The position numbers were made by a program, and so were the translations under genes. Below, in pieces: positions 24,120-33,606 of a stretch of 64,000 bases of DNA; the first letter of the stretch is position 1; each line of letters begins with the position of its first letter. The DNA lies in the NCBI GenBank assembly GCA_008364785.1, contig VTTJ01000014.1:1-64000 (forward strand), given 5' to 3'. The stretch comes from Bacillus sp. BGMRC 2118. GTDB lineage: Bacteria; Bacillota; Bacilli; Bacillales; SA4. The notes under the pieces are model-generated. The model did no database searches. It was not told the DNA's origin and worked only from the letters and a program-made list of their open reading frames with translations.

Positions 24120-25415
24120 CTACTGTTTCATAAATCCTTTGTAGTGTCTCTTCACAAGTTGGCTCTCTAATTGTTTCATCGTGTCAAGTGCAACACCAAC
24201 AACGATTAGCAAACTAGTTCCTCCAATTTGTGCGGATTGTGGTAAATCTGCAATATTAATGAAGAATACAGGTAGGACAGAAATAAGTGCCAAGAAAAGT
24301 GAACCTACAAAAGTTAAACGATACAAGATCTTCGTAATATACTCTTGTGTGCTTCTTCCTGGGCGAATGCCTGGAATATAGCCACCTTGCTTCTTAAGGT
24401 TATCTGCCATTTGTTCAGGGTTAACTTGGACAAATGTGTAAAAATAAGAGAAGGCAATAATTAATGCAACATATACAATCATACCGATTGGTTTTGTATA
24501 ATCAAATGTATTTTGAATCCATGTAGTCACATCATTAGTTCCAAAGAACGAAGCGATCGTTGGAGGAGTAATGATAAATGAAACGGCAAAGATTACTGGA
24601 ATAACACCTGCAGCATTAACCTTTAAAGGAATATGTGTGGATTGTCCCCCTACAGGGCTTCTTCCAACTAATTTCTTCGCGTATTGAACAGGAATCTTAC
24701 GAAGAGCTTGTTGAATGAAAATAACACCCACTACAATAGCTAAAACAGCAATCAAAATTAGTACAACTGTTACAATATTTAAGAACAATTGATCTCCTGC
24801 ATCTTGTATTTGCTGTGCATAAATTTGGTTAACTGTTGTTGGAATAGCAGCAACGATACCTGCAAAAATCAGGATTGATATCCCATTTCCTACACCCTTA
24901 GATGTGATTTGTTCACCAAGCCACAATAAGAATGCAGTACCTGCTGTCAAAACAGTTGCAATAAATAAATAAGTCAAGGGACTTGGATTATCAATTAGTT
25001 GACCACCAGCCAGATTATTAAATCCGATTGACATCCCAATTGCTTGAATAAATCCAAGAACAATAGTTCCATAACGGGTAAACTGAGCTAGTTTACGTCG
25101 CCCTACATCTCCTTGCTTCGACCACTCTGTGAACTTTGGTACAACATCCATCTGCAATAATTGAACGATGATGGATGCTGTAATGTAAGGCATGATACCC
25201 ATTGCAAAGATTGAGAAGTTTTGTAGAGCTCCTCCACCGAATGTGTTTAATAAGCCAAACACATCATATTCATCTTGAAACTTAAGGAATTCTGTGTTAA
25301 CCCCAGGAACAGGTATAAATGTTCCAAGACGGAAGATAACAAGCATTAAGAGAGTGAATATAATTTTGCTTCGAATATCACTCACGCGCATAAAATTGGA
25401 GATTGTCTGAAACAT
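24120..25415 (-). CDS. secY: Preprotein translocase subunit SecY
   Basis: The 431-aa channel protein has ten predicted membrane helices and conserved SecY signatures (VPGVNTEFLKF, ALQNFSIFAMGIMPYITASIIVQLL, RKIPVQYAKK, PGIRPGRST). Its ATG shares a base with the rplO stop codon, so translation is coupled. It forms the translocon with SecE (51.7 kb). Confidence 0.98.
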   Translation of the reverse strand: MFQTISNFMRVSDIRSKIIFTLLMLVIFRLGTFIPVPGVNTEFLKFQDEYDVFGLLNTFGGGALQNFSIFAMGIMPYITASIIVQLLQMDVVPKFTEWSKQGDVGRRKLAQFTRYGTIVLGFIQAIGMSIGFNNLAGGQLIDNPSPLTYLFIATVLTAGTAFLLWLGEQITSKGVGNGISILIFAGIVAAIPTTVNQIYAQQIQDAGDQLFLNIVTVVLILIAVLAIVVGVIFIQQALRKIPVQYAKKLVGRSPVGGQSTHIPLKVNAAGVIPVIFAVSFIITPPTIASFFGTNDVTTWIQNTFDYTKPIGMIVYVALIIAFSYFYTFVQVNPEQMADNLKKQGGYIPGIRPGRSTQEYITKILYRLTFVGSLFLALISVLPVFFINIADLPQSAQIGGTSLLIVVGVALDTMKQLESQLVKRHYKGFMKQ

Positions 25416-25855
25416 TAAACCACCTCAGTTTTACCGCCAACAGCTTCGATCGCCTCTTTTGCTGAAGAAGAGAATTTATGAGCTTTGACAGTAAGTTTCT
25501 TGTCTAGCTTACCTTTTCCAAGGATTTTCACGCCAGCAGTATACTTGCTGATCACACCAGTTTCGATTAACAATTCTGGTGTAACTTCTGTTCCTTCTTC
25601 AAACCTATTAAGAGTTTCTAAGTTTACAATTGTAAACTCCTTACGATTAATATTAGTAAAACCACGCTTTGGTAGACGTTGGAATAAAGGTGTTTGACCA
25701 CCTTCGAATCCAGGACGTACACCGCCGCCTGAACGTGCGTTTTGACCTTTATGACCCTTACCTGCAGTCTTACCGTTACCTGACCCGATTCCGCGTCCAA
25801 GACGGTTACGTTCTTTACGAGAACCCTCAGTTGGTTTTAATTCATGAAGTTTCAT
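25415..25855 (-). CDS. rplO: 50S ribosomal protein L15
   Basis: The 146-aa protein is full-length L15 (MKLHELKPTEGSRKERNRLG, GSGNGKTAGKGHKGQ, RLPKRGFTN). It has the Gly-rich extension that penetrates the large subunit. It lies 33 bases after rpmD in the spc segment. Confidence 0.98.
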   Translation of the reverse strand: MKLHELKPTEGSRKERNRLGRGIGSGNGKTAGKGHKGQNARSGGGVRPGFEGGQTPLFQRLPKRGFTNINRKEFTIVNLETLNRFEEGTEVTPELLIETGVISKYTAGVKILGKGKLDKKLTVKAHKFSSSAKEAIEAVGGKTEVV

Positions 25856-25888
25856 TTGGGCACCTCCTTATTATAACAGTTTATATAA

Positions 25889-26071
25889 TTATTGTTCTTT
25901 TACCGTAACAAGGTGAGAAACTTTGTTAATCATTCCGCGAATCGCAGCATTATCTTCGTGTACAACTGTTTGGTGTAATTTGTTTAAACCAAGAGTCTTC
26001 ACTGTAACACGTTGACCTTCTGGACGACCAATTACACTGCGAGTGAGGGTAATTTCTAATTTTTTTGACAT
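25889..26071 (-). CDS. rpmD: 50S ribosomal protein L30
   Basis: A 60-aa L30 (KLEITLTRSVIGRPEGQR, LGLNKLHQTVVHEDN). It lies 13 bases after rpsE. Length is the family norm. Confidence 0.97.
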   Translation of the reverse strand: MSKKLEITLTRSVIGRPEGQRVTVKTLGLNKLHQTVVHEDNAAIRGMINKVSHLVTVKEQ

Positions 26072-26084
26072 GATAATTCCCTCC

Positions 26085-26585
26085 TTATCCTAACAGTTCT
26101 TCTACCGTTTTACCACGTAGTTTTGCAACATCTTCAGCACGCTTTAAGCTCTTTAAACCGTTGATTGTTGCACGTACCATGTTAATTGGTGTGTTAGATC
26201 CTAATGACTTAGAAAGGATATCACTTACACCAGCTAATTCAAGTACTGCACGAACAGGACCACCAGCAATTACTCCAGTACCTTCAGATGCAGGCTTCAT
26301 TAAAATGTTACCAGCTCCGAATTGTCCGATTACTTCGTGAGGAATTGTAGTACCAACCATTGGTACAGTAACTAAGTTTTTCTTAGCATCTTCGATTGCT
26401 TTTCGGATTGCTTCAGGAACTTCTTGTGCTTTCCCTGTTCCAAATCCTACATTACCATTTTTATCGCCTACCACAACTAGAGCAGCAAAGCGGAAACGAC
26501 GTCCACCTTTTACTACCTTAGCTACACGGTTAACGGCAACTACACGTTCTTCAAGTTCCAATTTGTTTGGATCAATGCGACGCAT
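26085..26585 (-). CDS. rpsE: 30S ribosomal protein S5
   Basis: The 166-aa protein has the S5 double-stranded RNA-binding domain (VVAVNRVAKVVKGGRRFRFAA, NVGFGTGKAQEVPEA) and the C-terminal domain (ASEGTGVIAGGPVRAVLELAG). S5 affects decoding accuracy and is where spectinomycin-resistance changes occur in other bacteria. Confidence 0.98.
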   Translation of the reverse strand: MRRIDPNKLELEERVVAVNRVAKVVKGGRRFRFAALVVVGDKNGNVGFGTGKAQEVPEAIRKAIEDAKKNLVTVPMVGTTIPHEVIGQFGAGNILMKPASEGTGVIAGGPVRAVLELAGVSDILSKSLGSNTPINMVRATINGLKSLKRAEDVAKLRGKTVEELLG

Positions 26586-26603
26586 GTATGTCCCTCCTTT
26601 TTA

Positions 26604-26966
26604 TTAGAATTCAAGACCTGCTTCACGAGCAGCATCTGCTAGTGCTTTTACACGTCCATGGTATAAGTAACCACCACGGTCAAATACGATTGATGTAATA
26701 CCTTTCTCAATCGCACGCTTTGCTACTAGTTCACCTACTAGCTTAGCAGCTTCAACATTACCAGTTGAACTTGCAGATAATTCTTTATCTAAAGTTGATG
26801 CACTAGCAATAGTTACAGAGTTCGTGTCATCGATTACTTGTGCATAAATATGCTGATTAGAACGGAACACATTTAAACGCGGACGTTGTGCTGTACCTGT
26901 AAGCTTAGAGCGTACACGTGCATGTCTTTTCTTACGAGTCGCATTTTTATCTGGTTTCGTAATCAT
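26604..26966 (-). CDS. rplR: 50S ribosomal protein L18
   Basis: The 120-aa protein is L18 (RKKRHARVRSKLTGTAQRPRL, FDRGGYLYHGRVKALADAAREAGLEF), which binds 5S rRNA in the central protuberance. It lies between rplF and rpsE with normal short spacers. Confidence 0.98.
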   Translation of the reverse strand: MITKPDKNATRKKRHARVRSKLTGTAQRPRLNVFRSNQHIYAQVIDDTNSVTIASASTLDKELSASSTGNVEAAKLVGELVAKRAIEKGITSIVFDRGGYLYHGRVKALADAAREAGLEF

Positions 26967-26998
26967 TTAGGTCACTCCTTTCTCTTACCTAATGGTAA

Positions 26999-27535
26999 TT
27001 ACTTCGCAGTCTTACCTTCTTTACGACGTACAAATTCACCTTCATAACGAATACCTTTACCTTTGTAAGGCTCTGGTGGACGAACGTCACGGATGTTAGC
27101 AGCAAGCGCACCTACACGCTCTTTATCTATACCCTTAACAATTACCTTTGTGTTAGCAGGAACTTCAATTTCAATTCCTTGTTCTGGTGTGATCTCTACA
27201 GGATGAGAGTATCCAACGTTTAATACAAGTTTGTTACCTTGCTTTGCAGCACGATATCCAACCCCGATTAATTCTAGGCCTCTTTCAAATCCTTTAGTTA
27301 CACCTTCTACCATGTTAGATAGTAGAGCAGTAGTAGTACCATGTAGAGCTCTGTGTTCTTTAATATCAGAAGGACGAGATACTGTTAGTACGTTATCCTC
27401 TAATTTAATTTCCATATCTGGATGGAATGTACGAGTCAATTCACCCTTTGGTCCTTTAACTGTAACTGTGTTGTTGTTATTAGTTAATGTTACTCCAGCA
27501 GGGATCTCAACTGGTTTTTTACCGATACGAGACAT
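26999..27535 (-). CDS. rplF: 50S ribosomal protein L6
   Basis: The 178-aa two-domain L6 begins MSRIGKKPVEIPAGV and has the C-terminal signature PEPYKGKGIRYEGE. It sits near the sarcin-ricin loop and factor-binding site. Confidence 0.98.
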   Translation of the reverse strand: MSRIGKKPVEIPAGVTLTNNNNTVTVKGPKGELTRTFHPDMEIKLEDNVLTVSRPSDIKEHRALHGTTTALLSNMVEGVTKGFERGLELIGVGYRAAKQGNKLVLNVGYSHPVEITPEQGIEIEVPANTKVIVKGIDKERVGALAANIRDVRPPEPYKGKGIRYEGEFVRRKEGKTAK

Positions 27536-27566
27536 TCTGTTTTCACCTCTCTTTTCTTACAAGTGA

Positions 27567-27965
27567 TTACCAAACGTATGCGAGTACTTCTCCGCCAACT
27601 TGCTTTTGACGAGCTTCTTTATCAGTGATTACACCGTTAGAAGTTGAAACGATCGCGATACCTAAACCATTTAGTACACGAGGTACTTCATCAGCCTTTG
27701 CGTATACACGTAGACCAGGCTTACTAATTTTCTTTAATCCAGTAATAACGCGTTCGTTATTTGCACCGTACTTTAAGAAAATACGTAGGATACCTTGTTT
27801 GTTATCTTCTACGAATTCAACGTCACGTACGAAACCTTCGCGCTTTAAAATTTCAGCGATTTCTCTCTTCAATTTTGATGCTGGGATTTCTAGTTTTTCG
27901 TGACGTACCATGTTCGCATTACGAATGCGAGTAAGCATATCTGCAATTGGATCTGTCATGACCAT
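27567..27965 (-). CDS. rpsH: 30S ribosomal protein S8
   Basis: The 132-aa protein matches Bacillus S8 (MVMTDPIADMLTRIRNAN, KQGILRIFLKYG, GLGIAIVSTSNGVITDKEAR). S8 is a primary 16S-binding protein of the central domain. The MVM start is the same as in B. subtilis. Confidence 0.98.
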   Translation of the reverse strand: MVMTDPIADMLTRIRNANMVRHEKLEIPASKLKREIAEILKREGFVRDVEFVEDNKQGILRIFLKYGANNERVITGLKKISKPGLRVYAKADEVPRVLNGLGIAIVSTSNGVITDKEARQKQVGGEVLAYVW

Positions 27966-27995
27966 TGAATTTTACCTCCTTCCCACCTTTAAGTA

Positions 27996-28181
27996 TTACC
28001 AACTAGCTTTCTTTACACCTGGAATTTGCCCTTTATAAGCGAGCTCACGGAAACAAATACGGCAAAGCTTAAATTTACGTAGCACTGAGTGTGGACGTCC
28101 GCAACGTTCGCAACGTGTATACTCTTGTACTTTAAATTTTTGCTCGCGCTTTTGCTTTGCAATCATTGATTTTTTAGCCAC
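27996..28181 (-). CDS. rpsN: 30S ribosomal protein S14, zinc-binding type Z
   Basis: The short 61-aa form has two CxxC pairs (RCERCGR and LCRICFRE) that bind zinc. This is the constitutive S14 of Bacillaceae; the zinc-independent paralogue is normally encoded elsewhere. Confidence 0.97.
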   Translation of the reverse strand: MAKKSMIAKQKREQKFKVQEYTRCERCGRPHSVLRKFKLCRICFRELAYKGQIPGVKKASW

Positions 28182-28210
28182 AGTTTCGCCTCCTCTTCAA
28201 TAGGCATTTA

Positions 28211-28750
28211 TTACTTTTGGAATGGCATTCCAAATTGAGTTAATAATTCACGTGCTTCTTCATCAGTATTAGCAGTTGTAACGATAACAATATCCATCCC
28301 ACGAACTTTGCTTACTTTATCATAATCAATTTCAGGGAAGATGATTTGTTCTTTTACACCAAGAGTGTAGTTACCACGACCATCGAAAGATTTCTTAGAA
28401 ATTCCACGGAAGTCACGTACACGTGGTAATGATACAGCGATTAATTTGTCTAAGAACTCATACATGCGTTCTCCACGTAGAGTAACTTTAGCACCAATCG
28501 GCATACCTTCACGTAAACGGAAACCAGCGATAGATTTCTTTGCTCTTGTTACTACAGGCTTTTGACCTGAAAGTGTAGTTAATTCTTCAACAGCATTGTC
28601 TAATGCTTTAGCATTTGCTACCGCATCACCAACACCCATGTTGATAACGATCTTTTCAAGTTTAGGAACTTGCATAACAGATTTATAGTTAAACTTGCTC
28701 ATTAGAGCAGCAGTAACTTCATTTTGATACTTTTCTTTTAGGCGGTTCAT
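28211..28750 (-). CDS. rplE: 50S ribosomal protein L5
   Basis: The 179-aa L5 (IVINMGVGDAVANAKALD, KKSIAGFRLREGMPIG, DIVIVTTANTDEEARELL) binds 5S rRNA in the central protuberance. It lies 22 bases after rplX. Confidence 0.98.
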   Translation of the reverse strand: MNRLKEKYQNEVTAALMSKFNYKSVMQVPKLEKIVINMGVGDAVANAKALDNAVEELTTLSGQKPVVTRAKKSIAGFRLREGMPIGAKVTLRGERMYEFLDKLIAVSLPRVRDFRGISKKSFDGRGNYTLGVKEQIIFPEIDYDKVSKVRGMDIVIVTTANTDEEARELLTQFGMPFQK

Positions 28751-28772
28751 TCCGTTGACCTCCTTTCATACA

Positions 28773-29084
28773 TTATTTATCTAAAGATTCACCAGAAACT
28801 TTTGCAATACGCACTTTTTTACCATCAACAACTTGATAGCCCACTCTTGTCGGAACACCGCTCTTTGGATCTAACGGCATTACATTAGATACATGAATCG
28901 GTGCCTCCTGGCTGATAATACCACCTTGAGGGTTAGCTTGTGATGGTTTTGAATGTTTCTTAACTACGTTAACTCCTTCAACAAGAACGCGATCCTTCTT
29001 TGGGAACGCCTCAAGGATAACTCCTTGCTTGCCCTTGTCTTTACCAGAGATAACCTGTACTTTATCGCCTTTTTTCACATGCAT
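28773..29084 (-). CDS. rplX: 50S ribosomal protein L24
   Basis: The 103-aa protein has the KOW motif (VKKGDKVQVISGKDKGKQG) and is an early assembly initiator of the large subunit. It lies 48 bases after rplN. Confidence 0.98.
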   Translation of the reverse strand: MHVKKGDKVQVISGKDKGKQGVILEAFPKKDRVLVEGVNVVKKHSKPSQANPQGGIISQEAPIHVSNVMPLDPKSGVPTRVGYQVVDGKKVRIAKVSGESLDK

Positions 29085-29132
29085 CGTTCGTGCACCTCCT
29101 CTTACAAGGCTTTAGTATTTTAAAATCATATA

Positions 29133-29501
29133 TTATAGAACTTCTGGAGCTAGTGAAACAATCTTCATGAAGTTGCTATCACGTAATTCACGTGCAACTG
29201 GTCCGAAGATACGTGTTCCACGAGGGCTCTTATCGTCACGGATGATAACACATGCGTTTTCATCAAAACGGATGTATGAACCATCTTTACGACGCATACC
29301 ACTCTTCGTTCTTACTACAACAGCCTTTACTACGTCGCCTTTTTTAACAACGCCTCCTGGTGTTGCTTGTTTCACTGTTACAACGATTACGTCACCGATG
29401 TTCGCAGTCTTTCTACCAGAACCACCAAGTACTTTAATAGTAAGTACTTCACGTGCACCAGAGTTGTCAGCAACCTTCAAACGAGATTCTTGTTGAATCA
29501 T
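29133..29501 (-). CDS. rplN: 50S ribosomal protein L14
   Basis: The 122-aa L14 begins MIQQESRLKVADNSGAREV and contains RKDGSYIRFDENACVII; full length. It lies at the subunit interface. Confidence 0.98.
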   Translation of the reverse strand: MIQQESRLKVADNSGAREVLTIKVLGGSGRKTANIGDVIVVTVKQATPGGVVKKGDVVKAVVVRTKSGMRRKDGSYIRFDENACVIIRDDKSPRGTRIFGPVARELRDSNFMKIVSLAPEVL

Positions 29502-29544
29502 ACTATGAGACCTCCCTTCGGAATTAACATGATCCGAACATAAA

Positions 29545-29808
29545 TTAGATAATTACGGCTTTCTCAACTACTTCTACTAAACGGAAACGTTTTGTAGCAG
29601 ATAGAGGACCAGTTTCCATGATACGTACGATATCGCCCGTCTTTGCTTGGTTTAACTCATCATGAGCTTTAAACTTCTTAGAGTACTTTACACGCTTTCC
29701 GTATAGAGTGTGTTTCTTGTAAGTTTCTACTAGAACTGTAATTGTTTTATCCATTTTGTCAGATACAACACGTCCAGTGTAAACCTTACGTTGGTTACGC
29801 TCAGTCAT
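29545..29808 (-). CDS. rpsQ: 30S ribosomal protein S17
   Basis: The 87-aa OB-fold protein (RKVYTGRVVSDKMDKTITV, VKYSKKFKAHDELNQAKTGD) is a primary 16S-binding protein. It lies 25 bases after rpmC. Confidence 0.98.
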   Translation of the reverse strand: MTERNQRKVYTGRVVSDKMDKTITVLVETYKKHTLYGKRVKYSKKFKAHDELNQAKTGDIVRIMETGPLSATKRFRLVEVVEKAVII

Positions 29809-29833
29809 TCAGCAAACCTCCTCTCAGGGTTGA

Positions 29834-30031
29834 TTATTTAACGCTTAGCTCTCTTTCACGTACTACAGTTTTCATACGAGCGATTGATTTGCGTACTTCG
29901 CGAATGCGAGCTGTGTTTTCTAATTGACCAGTAGCTAATTGGAAGCGAAGATTGAATAACTCTTCCTTTAGTGATTTCACTTTTTGTTCAATTTCGGCAG
30001 TGGTTAGATCACGGATTTCATTAGCTTTCAT
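29834..30031 (-). CDS. rpmC: 50S ribosomal protein L29
   Basis: The 65-aa helical hairpin L29 (KANEIRDLTTAEIEQKVKS, LENTARIREVRKSIARMKT) sits at the tunnel exit near the signal-recognition-particle docking site. The start ATG at 30031 matches the family; an upstream in-frame start at 30055 would lie deep inside rplP. It overlaps rplP by 11 bases. Confidence 0.96.
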   Translation of the reverse strand: MKANEIRDLTTAEIEQKVKSLKEELFNLRFQLATGQLENTARIREVRKSIARMKTVVRERELSVK

Positions 30032-30455
30032 TAGATTCACCACCAATTTCTTCACGTTTTACGAACTTAGTTTTAATTGGTAGTTTGTGAGAAGCAAGAC
30101 GTAATGCTTCACGTGCGATTTCTTCAGAAACACCCGCGATTTCAAACATTACTTTACCAGGCTTAACTACTGCTACCCATCCTTCTGGTGCCCCTTTACC
30201 GGAACCCATACGTACTTCTAGTGGCTTTGCTGTATAAGGCTTAGAAGGGAAAATCTTAATCCAAACCTTACCACCACGCTTCATATAACGAGTCATTGCG
30301 ATACGTGCAGATTCGATTTGACGGTTTGTAATCCAAGAAGCTTCAAGCGCTTGTAATCCAAACTCACCAAAGTGTACCTCAGTACCACCCTTAGCACGTC
30401 CACGCATTTTCCCGCGATGTTCTCTACGGTATTTTACACGTTTTGGTAATAACAT
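30021..30455 (-). CDS. rplP: 50S ribosomal protein L16
   Basis: The 144-aa L16 begins MLLPKRVKYRREHRGKMRG and contains the RGKMRGRAKGG and RMGSGKGAPEGWVA blocks. It is a late assembly protein near the A-site finger, located just after rpsC (2-base gap). Confidence 0.98.
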   Translation of the reverse strand: MLLPKRVKYRREHRGKMRGRAKGGTEVHFGEFGLQALEASWITNRQIESARIAMTRYMKRGGKVWIKIFPSKPYTAKPLEVRMGSGKGAPEGWVAVVKPGKVMFEIAGVSEEIAREALRLASHKLPIKTKFVKREEIGGESNES

Positions 30456-30457
30456 TA

Positions 30458-31111
30458 TTATTTTCCTCCTTCCGCTTTCTTTCTAGTAGGAAGAACTTCA
30501 CCACGGTAGATCCATACTTTCACACCAAGCTTACCGTATGTTGTGTCAGCTTCTGCTGTAGCATAATCGATATCAGCGCGAAGTGTATGAAGTGGAACAG
30601 TTCCTTCACTATAAGACTCAGAACGAGCGATATCAGCACCACCAAGGCGACCAGATACCATTGTTTTGATACCTTTTGCTCCTGCTCTCATAGCGCGTTG
30701 AATTGCTTGCTTTTGTGCACGACGGAATGATACACGGTTTTCAAGTTGACGAGCAATATTCTCAGCAACTAATTTCGCATCAACGTCTGCTCTTTTGATT
30801 TCCATGATGTTAATATGAACACGCTTGCCTGTTAATTGGTTAAGTGCTTTACGAAGTGCTTCTACTTCAGTACCACCTTTACCAATTACCATACCTGGCT
30901 TAGCTGTGTGAACAGTTACGTTTACACGGTTAGCAGCACGTTCAATTTCAATTTTAGAAACCGAAGCATCAGCTAGGCGCTTAGTTACATACTCACGGAT
31001 TTTAATATCTTCATGTAATAGATCTGCATAATCTTTACCAGCGTACCATTTGGATTCCCAATCACGGATTACACCAATACGCAGACCGACCGGATTAACT
31101 TTTTGACCCAC
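30458..31111 (-). CDS. rpsC: 30S ribosomal protein S3
   Basis: The 217-aa S3 has the KH domain with GMVIGKGG (about residue 75) and the C-terminal S3 domain (RLGGADIARSE, GKLGVKVWIYRGEVLP). It helps form the mRNA entry channel. It follows rplV with a 3-base gap. Confidence 0.98.
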   Translation of the reverse strand: MGQKVNPVGLRIGVIRDWESKWYAGKDYADLLHEDIKIREYVTKRLADASVSKIEIERAANRVNVTVHTAKPGMVIGKGGTEVEALRKALNQLTGKRVHINIMEIKRADVDAKLVAENIARQLENRVSFRRAQKQAIQRAMRAGAKGIKTMVSGRLGGADIARSESYSEGTVPLHTLRADIDYATAEADTTYGKLGVKVWIYRGEVLPTRKKAEGGK

Positions 31112-31114
31112 AGC

Positions 31115-31456
31115 TTATCCCTCCTTCTTTTCTGATAGTACGATCGTAATGTGACTCGTACGTTTGTTAATTGCGCTAGCACGACCCATAGCACGTGGAC
31201 GGAAACGCTTCAGCGTTGGACCTTCGTCTACGAATGCTTGTGTAACCACTAGGTTATTAACATCCATTTCATAGTTATGTTCAGCATTCGCCATTGCAGA
31301 GTTAAGAACCTTTTCTACAACTGGAGATGCAGCTTTTGGTGTATGGCGTAAAATTGCGATTGCCTCGCCTACTTGCTTGCCTCGAATTAAATCTACTACT
31401 AAGCGAACTTTACGAGGAGCAATACGAACTGTTCTAGCTATTGCTTTCGCTTGCAT
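31115..31456 (-). CDS. rplV: 50S ribosomal protein L22
   Basis: The 113-aa L22 (QAKAIARTVRIAPRKVRLV, RAMGRASAINKRTSHITIV) has the beta-hairpin that lines the exit tunnel. The ATG at 31456 is used, with AGGAGG 7 bases upstream and the same N terminus as B. subtilis; an ATG at 31474 overlaps the rpsS stop. Confidence 0.97.
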   Translation of the reverse strand: MQAKAIARTVRIAPRKVRLVVDLIRGKQVGEAIAILRHTPKAASPVVEKVLNSAMANAEHNYEMDVNNLVVTQAFVDEGPTLKRFRPRAMGRASAINKRTSHITIVLSEKKEG

Positions 31457-31473
31457 CGAGATGCCTCCTCTCA

Positions 31474-31752
31474 TTAACGTCTTGTTTTCTTATCGTCACT
31501 AACGTGACCTTTGTACGTACGTGTAGGTGCGAATTCACCTAATTTATGTCCAACCATGTCCTCAGTCACATATACTGGTACATGTTTGCGGCCATCATAT
31601 ACAGCGATTGTGTGACCAATGAATTGAGGGAAAATAGTAGAACGACGAGACCAAGTTTTAATTACTTGCTTCTTTTCAGATTCATTCATTTTCTCAACCT
31701 TGCTCATTAAGTGGTCATCCACAAAAGGTCCTTTTTTCAAGCTGCGACCCAT
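31474..31752 (-). CDS. rpsS: 30S ribosomal protein S19
   Basis: The 92-aa S19 (MGRSLKKGPFVDDHLM, TWSRRSTIFPQFIGHTIAVYDG, GEFAPTRTYKGH) is full length and lies in the head of the small subunit. It lies 60 bases after rplB. Confidence 0.98.
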   Translation of the reverse strand: MGRSLKKGPFVDDHLMSKVEKMNESEKKQVIKTWSRRSTIFPQFIGHTIAVYDGRKHVPVYVTEDMVGHKLGEFAPTRTYKGHVSDDKKTRR

Positions 31753-31812
31753 ATTTGAACCTCCTCTCGAAATTCACCTACGGTTCCAGAAAGAACCGCA
31801 AGTACAACTCCG

Positions 31813-32643
31813 TTATTTTTTACGACGACGAACGATAAACTTGTCTGATTTGTTCTTCTTCTTACGAGTCTTGAATCCAAGAGTTGGTTTACCCCAAGGA
31901 GTCATTGGAGACTTACGTCCGATAGGAGAACGTCCTTCACCACCACCGTGTGGGTGATCGTTAGGGTTCATTACAGATCCACGTACAGTTGGGCGCTTAC
32001 CTAACCAACGAGAACGACCTGCTTTACCAATTTTGATAAGTTCATGTTGTTCATTACCAACTTGACCAACAGTAGCGCGGCAAGTTGCAAGGATCATACG
32101 AACTTCTCCAGAGTTTAAACGAACTAGTACATACTTACCTTCTTTACCTAATACTTGTGCAGAAGTACCAGCAGAACGTACTAATTGTCCACCTTTTCCT
32201 GGCTTAAGTTCAATGTTGTGAATTACTGTACCAACTGGAATATTTGCAAGTGGTAAAGCATTACCTACTTTAATATCAGCTTCAGTACCAGACATAATTT
32301 CTAGACCTACAGTTAGTCCTTTAGGAGCTAGGATATATCTCTTTTCTCCATCAACATAGTTAATTAATGCGATGTTCGCAGAACGGTTTGGATCATACTC
32401 GATTGTAGCAACGCGTCCTGGTATACCATCTTTATCGCGCTTAAAGTCGATAATACGGTATTGGCGCTTATGTCCACCACCTTGGTGACGAACAGTAATT
32501 TTACCTTGGTTGTTACGACCAGCTTTCTTGCTTAACGGTGCCAATAATGATTTTTCCGGCTTATCCGTAGTAATTTCAGCAAAGTCAGATGCTGTCATAT
32601 TACGACGACCATTAGAGGTTGGTTTATACTTTTTAATCGCCAT
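31813..32643 (-). CDS. rplB: 50S ribosomal protein L2
   Basis: The 276-aa L2 (MAIKKYKPTSNGRRNMT) carries the conserved C-terminal loop GGGEGRSPIGRK near the peptidyl-transferase centre, including the essential His in NDHPHGGGEG. It lies 26 bases after rplW. Confidence 0.98.
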   Translation of the reverse strand: MAIKKYKPTSNGRRNMTASDFAEITTDKPEKSLLAPLSKKAGRNNQGKITVRHQGGGHKRQYRIIDFKRDKDGIPGRVATIEYDPNRSANIALINYVDGEKRYILAPKGLTVGLEIMSGTEADIKVGNALPLANIPVGTVIHNIELKPGKGGQLVRSAGTSAQVLGKEGKYVLVRLNSGEVRMILATCRATVGQVGNEQHELIKIGKAGRSRWLGKRPTVRGSVMNPNDHPHGGGEGRSPIGRKSPMTPWGKPTLGFKTRKKKNKSDKFIVRRRKK

Positions 32644-32669
32644 TTTGTTTTCCCTCCTTCTCTATGAAA

Positions 32670-32957
32670 TTAAACTTCAAAGAATTCTATTTCTTTACTA
32701 TCAGCAGTAAGTTTAACGATGGCTTTTCTACGACGTGGAGTATATCCAGCGTGACGACCCATACGCTTGAACTTACCTTTATAGTTTTGAACGTTTACTT
32801 TTTCTACTTTAACGCTAAAGATTTCCTCAATAGCATGTTTAACTTCTGTCTTGTTGGCACGAAGATCTACTTCAAAAGTATACTTCTTCTCAGCCATTAA
32901 GTCAGCAGTTTGTTCCGTAATAACGGGGCGCTTAATAATATCACGAGGATCTTTCAT
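32670..32957 (-). CDS. rplW: 50S ribosomal protein L23
   Basis: The 95-aa L23 (MKDPRDIIKRPVITEQTADL, VEKVNVQNYKGKFKRMG) is at the tunnel exit and docks trigger factor and SRP. Its ATG touches the rplD stop (shared base at 32957). Confidence 0.98.
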   Translation of the reverse strand: MKDPRDIIKRPVITEQTADLMAEKKYTFEVDLRANKTEVKHAIEEIFSVKVEKVNVQNYKGKFKRMGRHAGYTPRRRKAIVKLTADSKEIEFFEV

Positions 32958-33580
32958 TATGCAAGCACCTCCTCTACTTTTTCCACCGCTGCTTTAGTCA
33001 TTAAAAGCTTATCGTGGTTAAGTACATCAAGAACGTTGATTCCGTCAGCAACAACAACTGTTACTCCAGGAATGTTACGAGCAGATAATGCAACCGCTTC
33101 GTTGAAGTCAGCAGTTACGATTAATGCCTTTCTTTCTACATTAAGACCAGTTAAAACAGTAGCCATTTCCTTTGTTTTTGGAGCAACTAATGTTAGGTTA
33201 TCTAGTACTAGAATGTTTTCTTCACGCACTTTAGTAGATAGAGCAGATTTAATAGCTAAACGGCGTACTTTTTTAGGTAATTTGAAGCTGTAGCTTCTAG
33301 GAGTTGGTCCGAATACGATACCACCACCACGCCATTGTGGAGAACGGATAGATCCTTGACGAGCACGACCTGTTCCCTTTTGACGCCATGGCTTACGACC
33401 ACCACCACGTACTTCTGAACGATTTTTTACTTTGTGAGATCCTTGACGTAAGGAAGCTCTTTGCATGATAACTGCATCAAATAGTACACTTTCATTTGGT
33501 TCAATTCCGAATACAGAATCGTTTAATTCGATTTCTCCAACAGTTGAACCTGTTTGGTTATACAATGCAACTTTTGGCAT
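32957..33580 (-). CDS. rplD: 50S ribosomal protein L4
   Basis: The 207-aa L4 contains the internal loop GGRKPWRQKGTGRARQGS that reaches the exit tunnel, and PRSYSFKLPKKVRRLA. In other bacteria L4 also regulates the S10 operon. Confidence 0.98.
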   Translation of the reverse strand: MPKVALYNQTGSTVGEIELNDSVFGIEPNESVLFDAVIMQRASLRQGSHKVKNRSEVRGGGRKPWRQKGTGRARQGSIRSPQWRGGGIVFGPTPRSYSFKLPKKVRRLAIKSALSTKVREENILVLDNLTLVAPKTKEMATVLTGLNVERKALIVTADFNEAVALSARNIPGVTVVVADGINVLDVLNHDKLLMTKAAVEKVEEVLA

Positions 33581-33606
33581 TTGTACTCCTCCTTTCTCGT
33601 AAATAT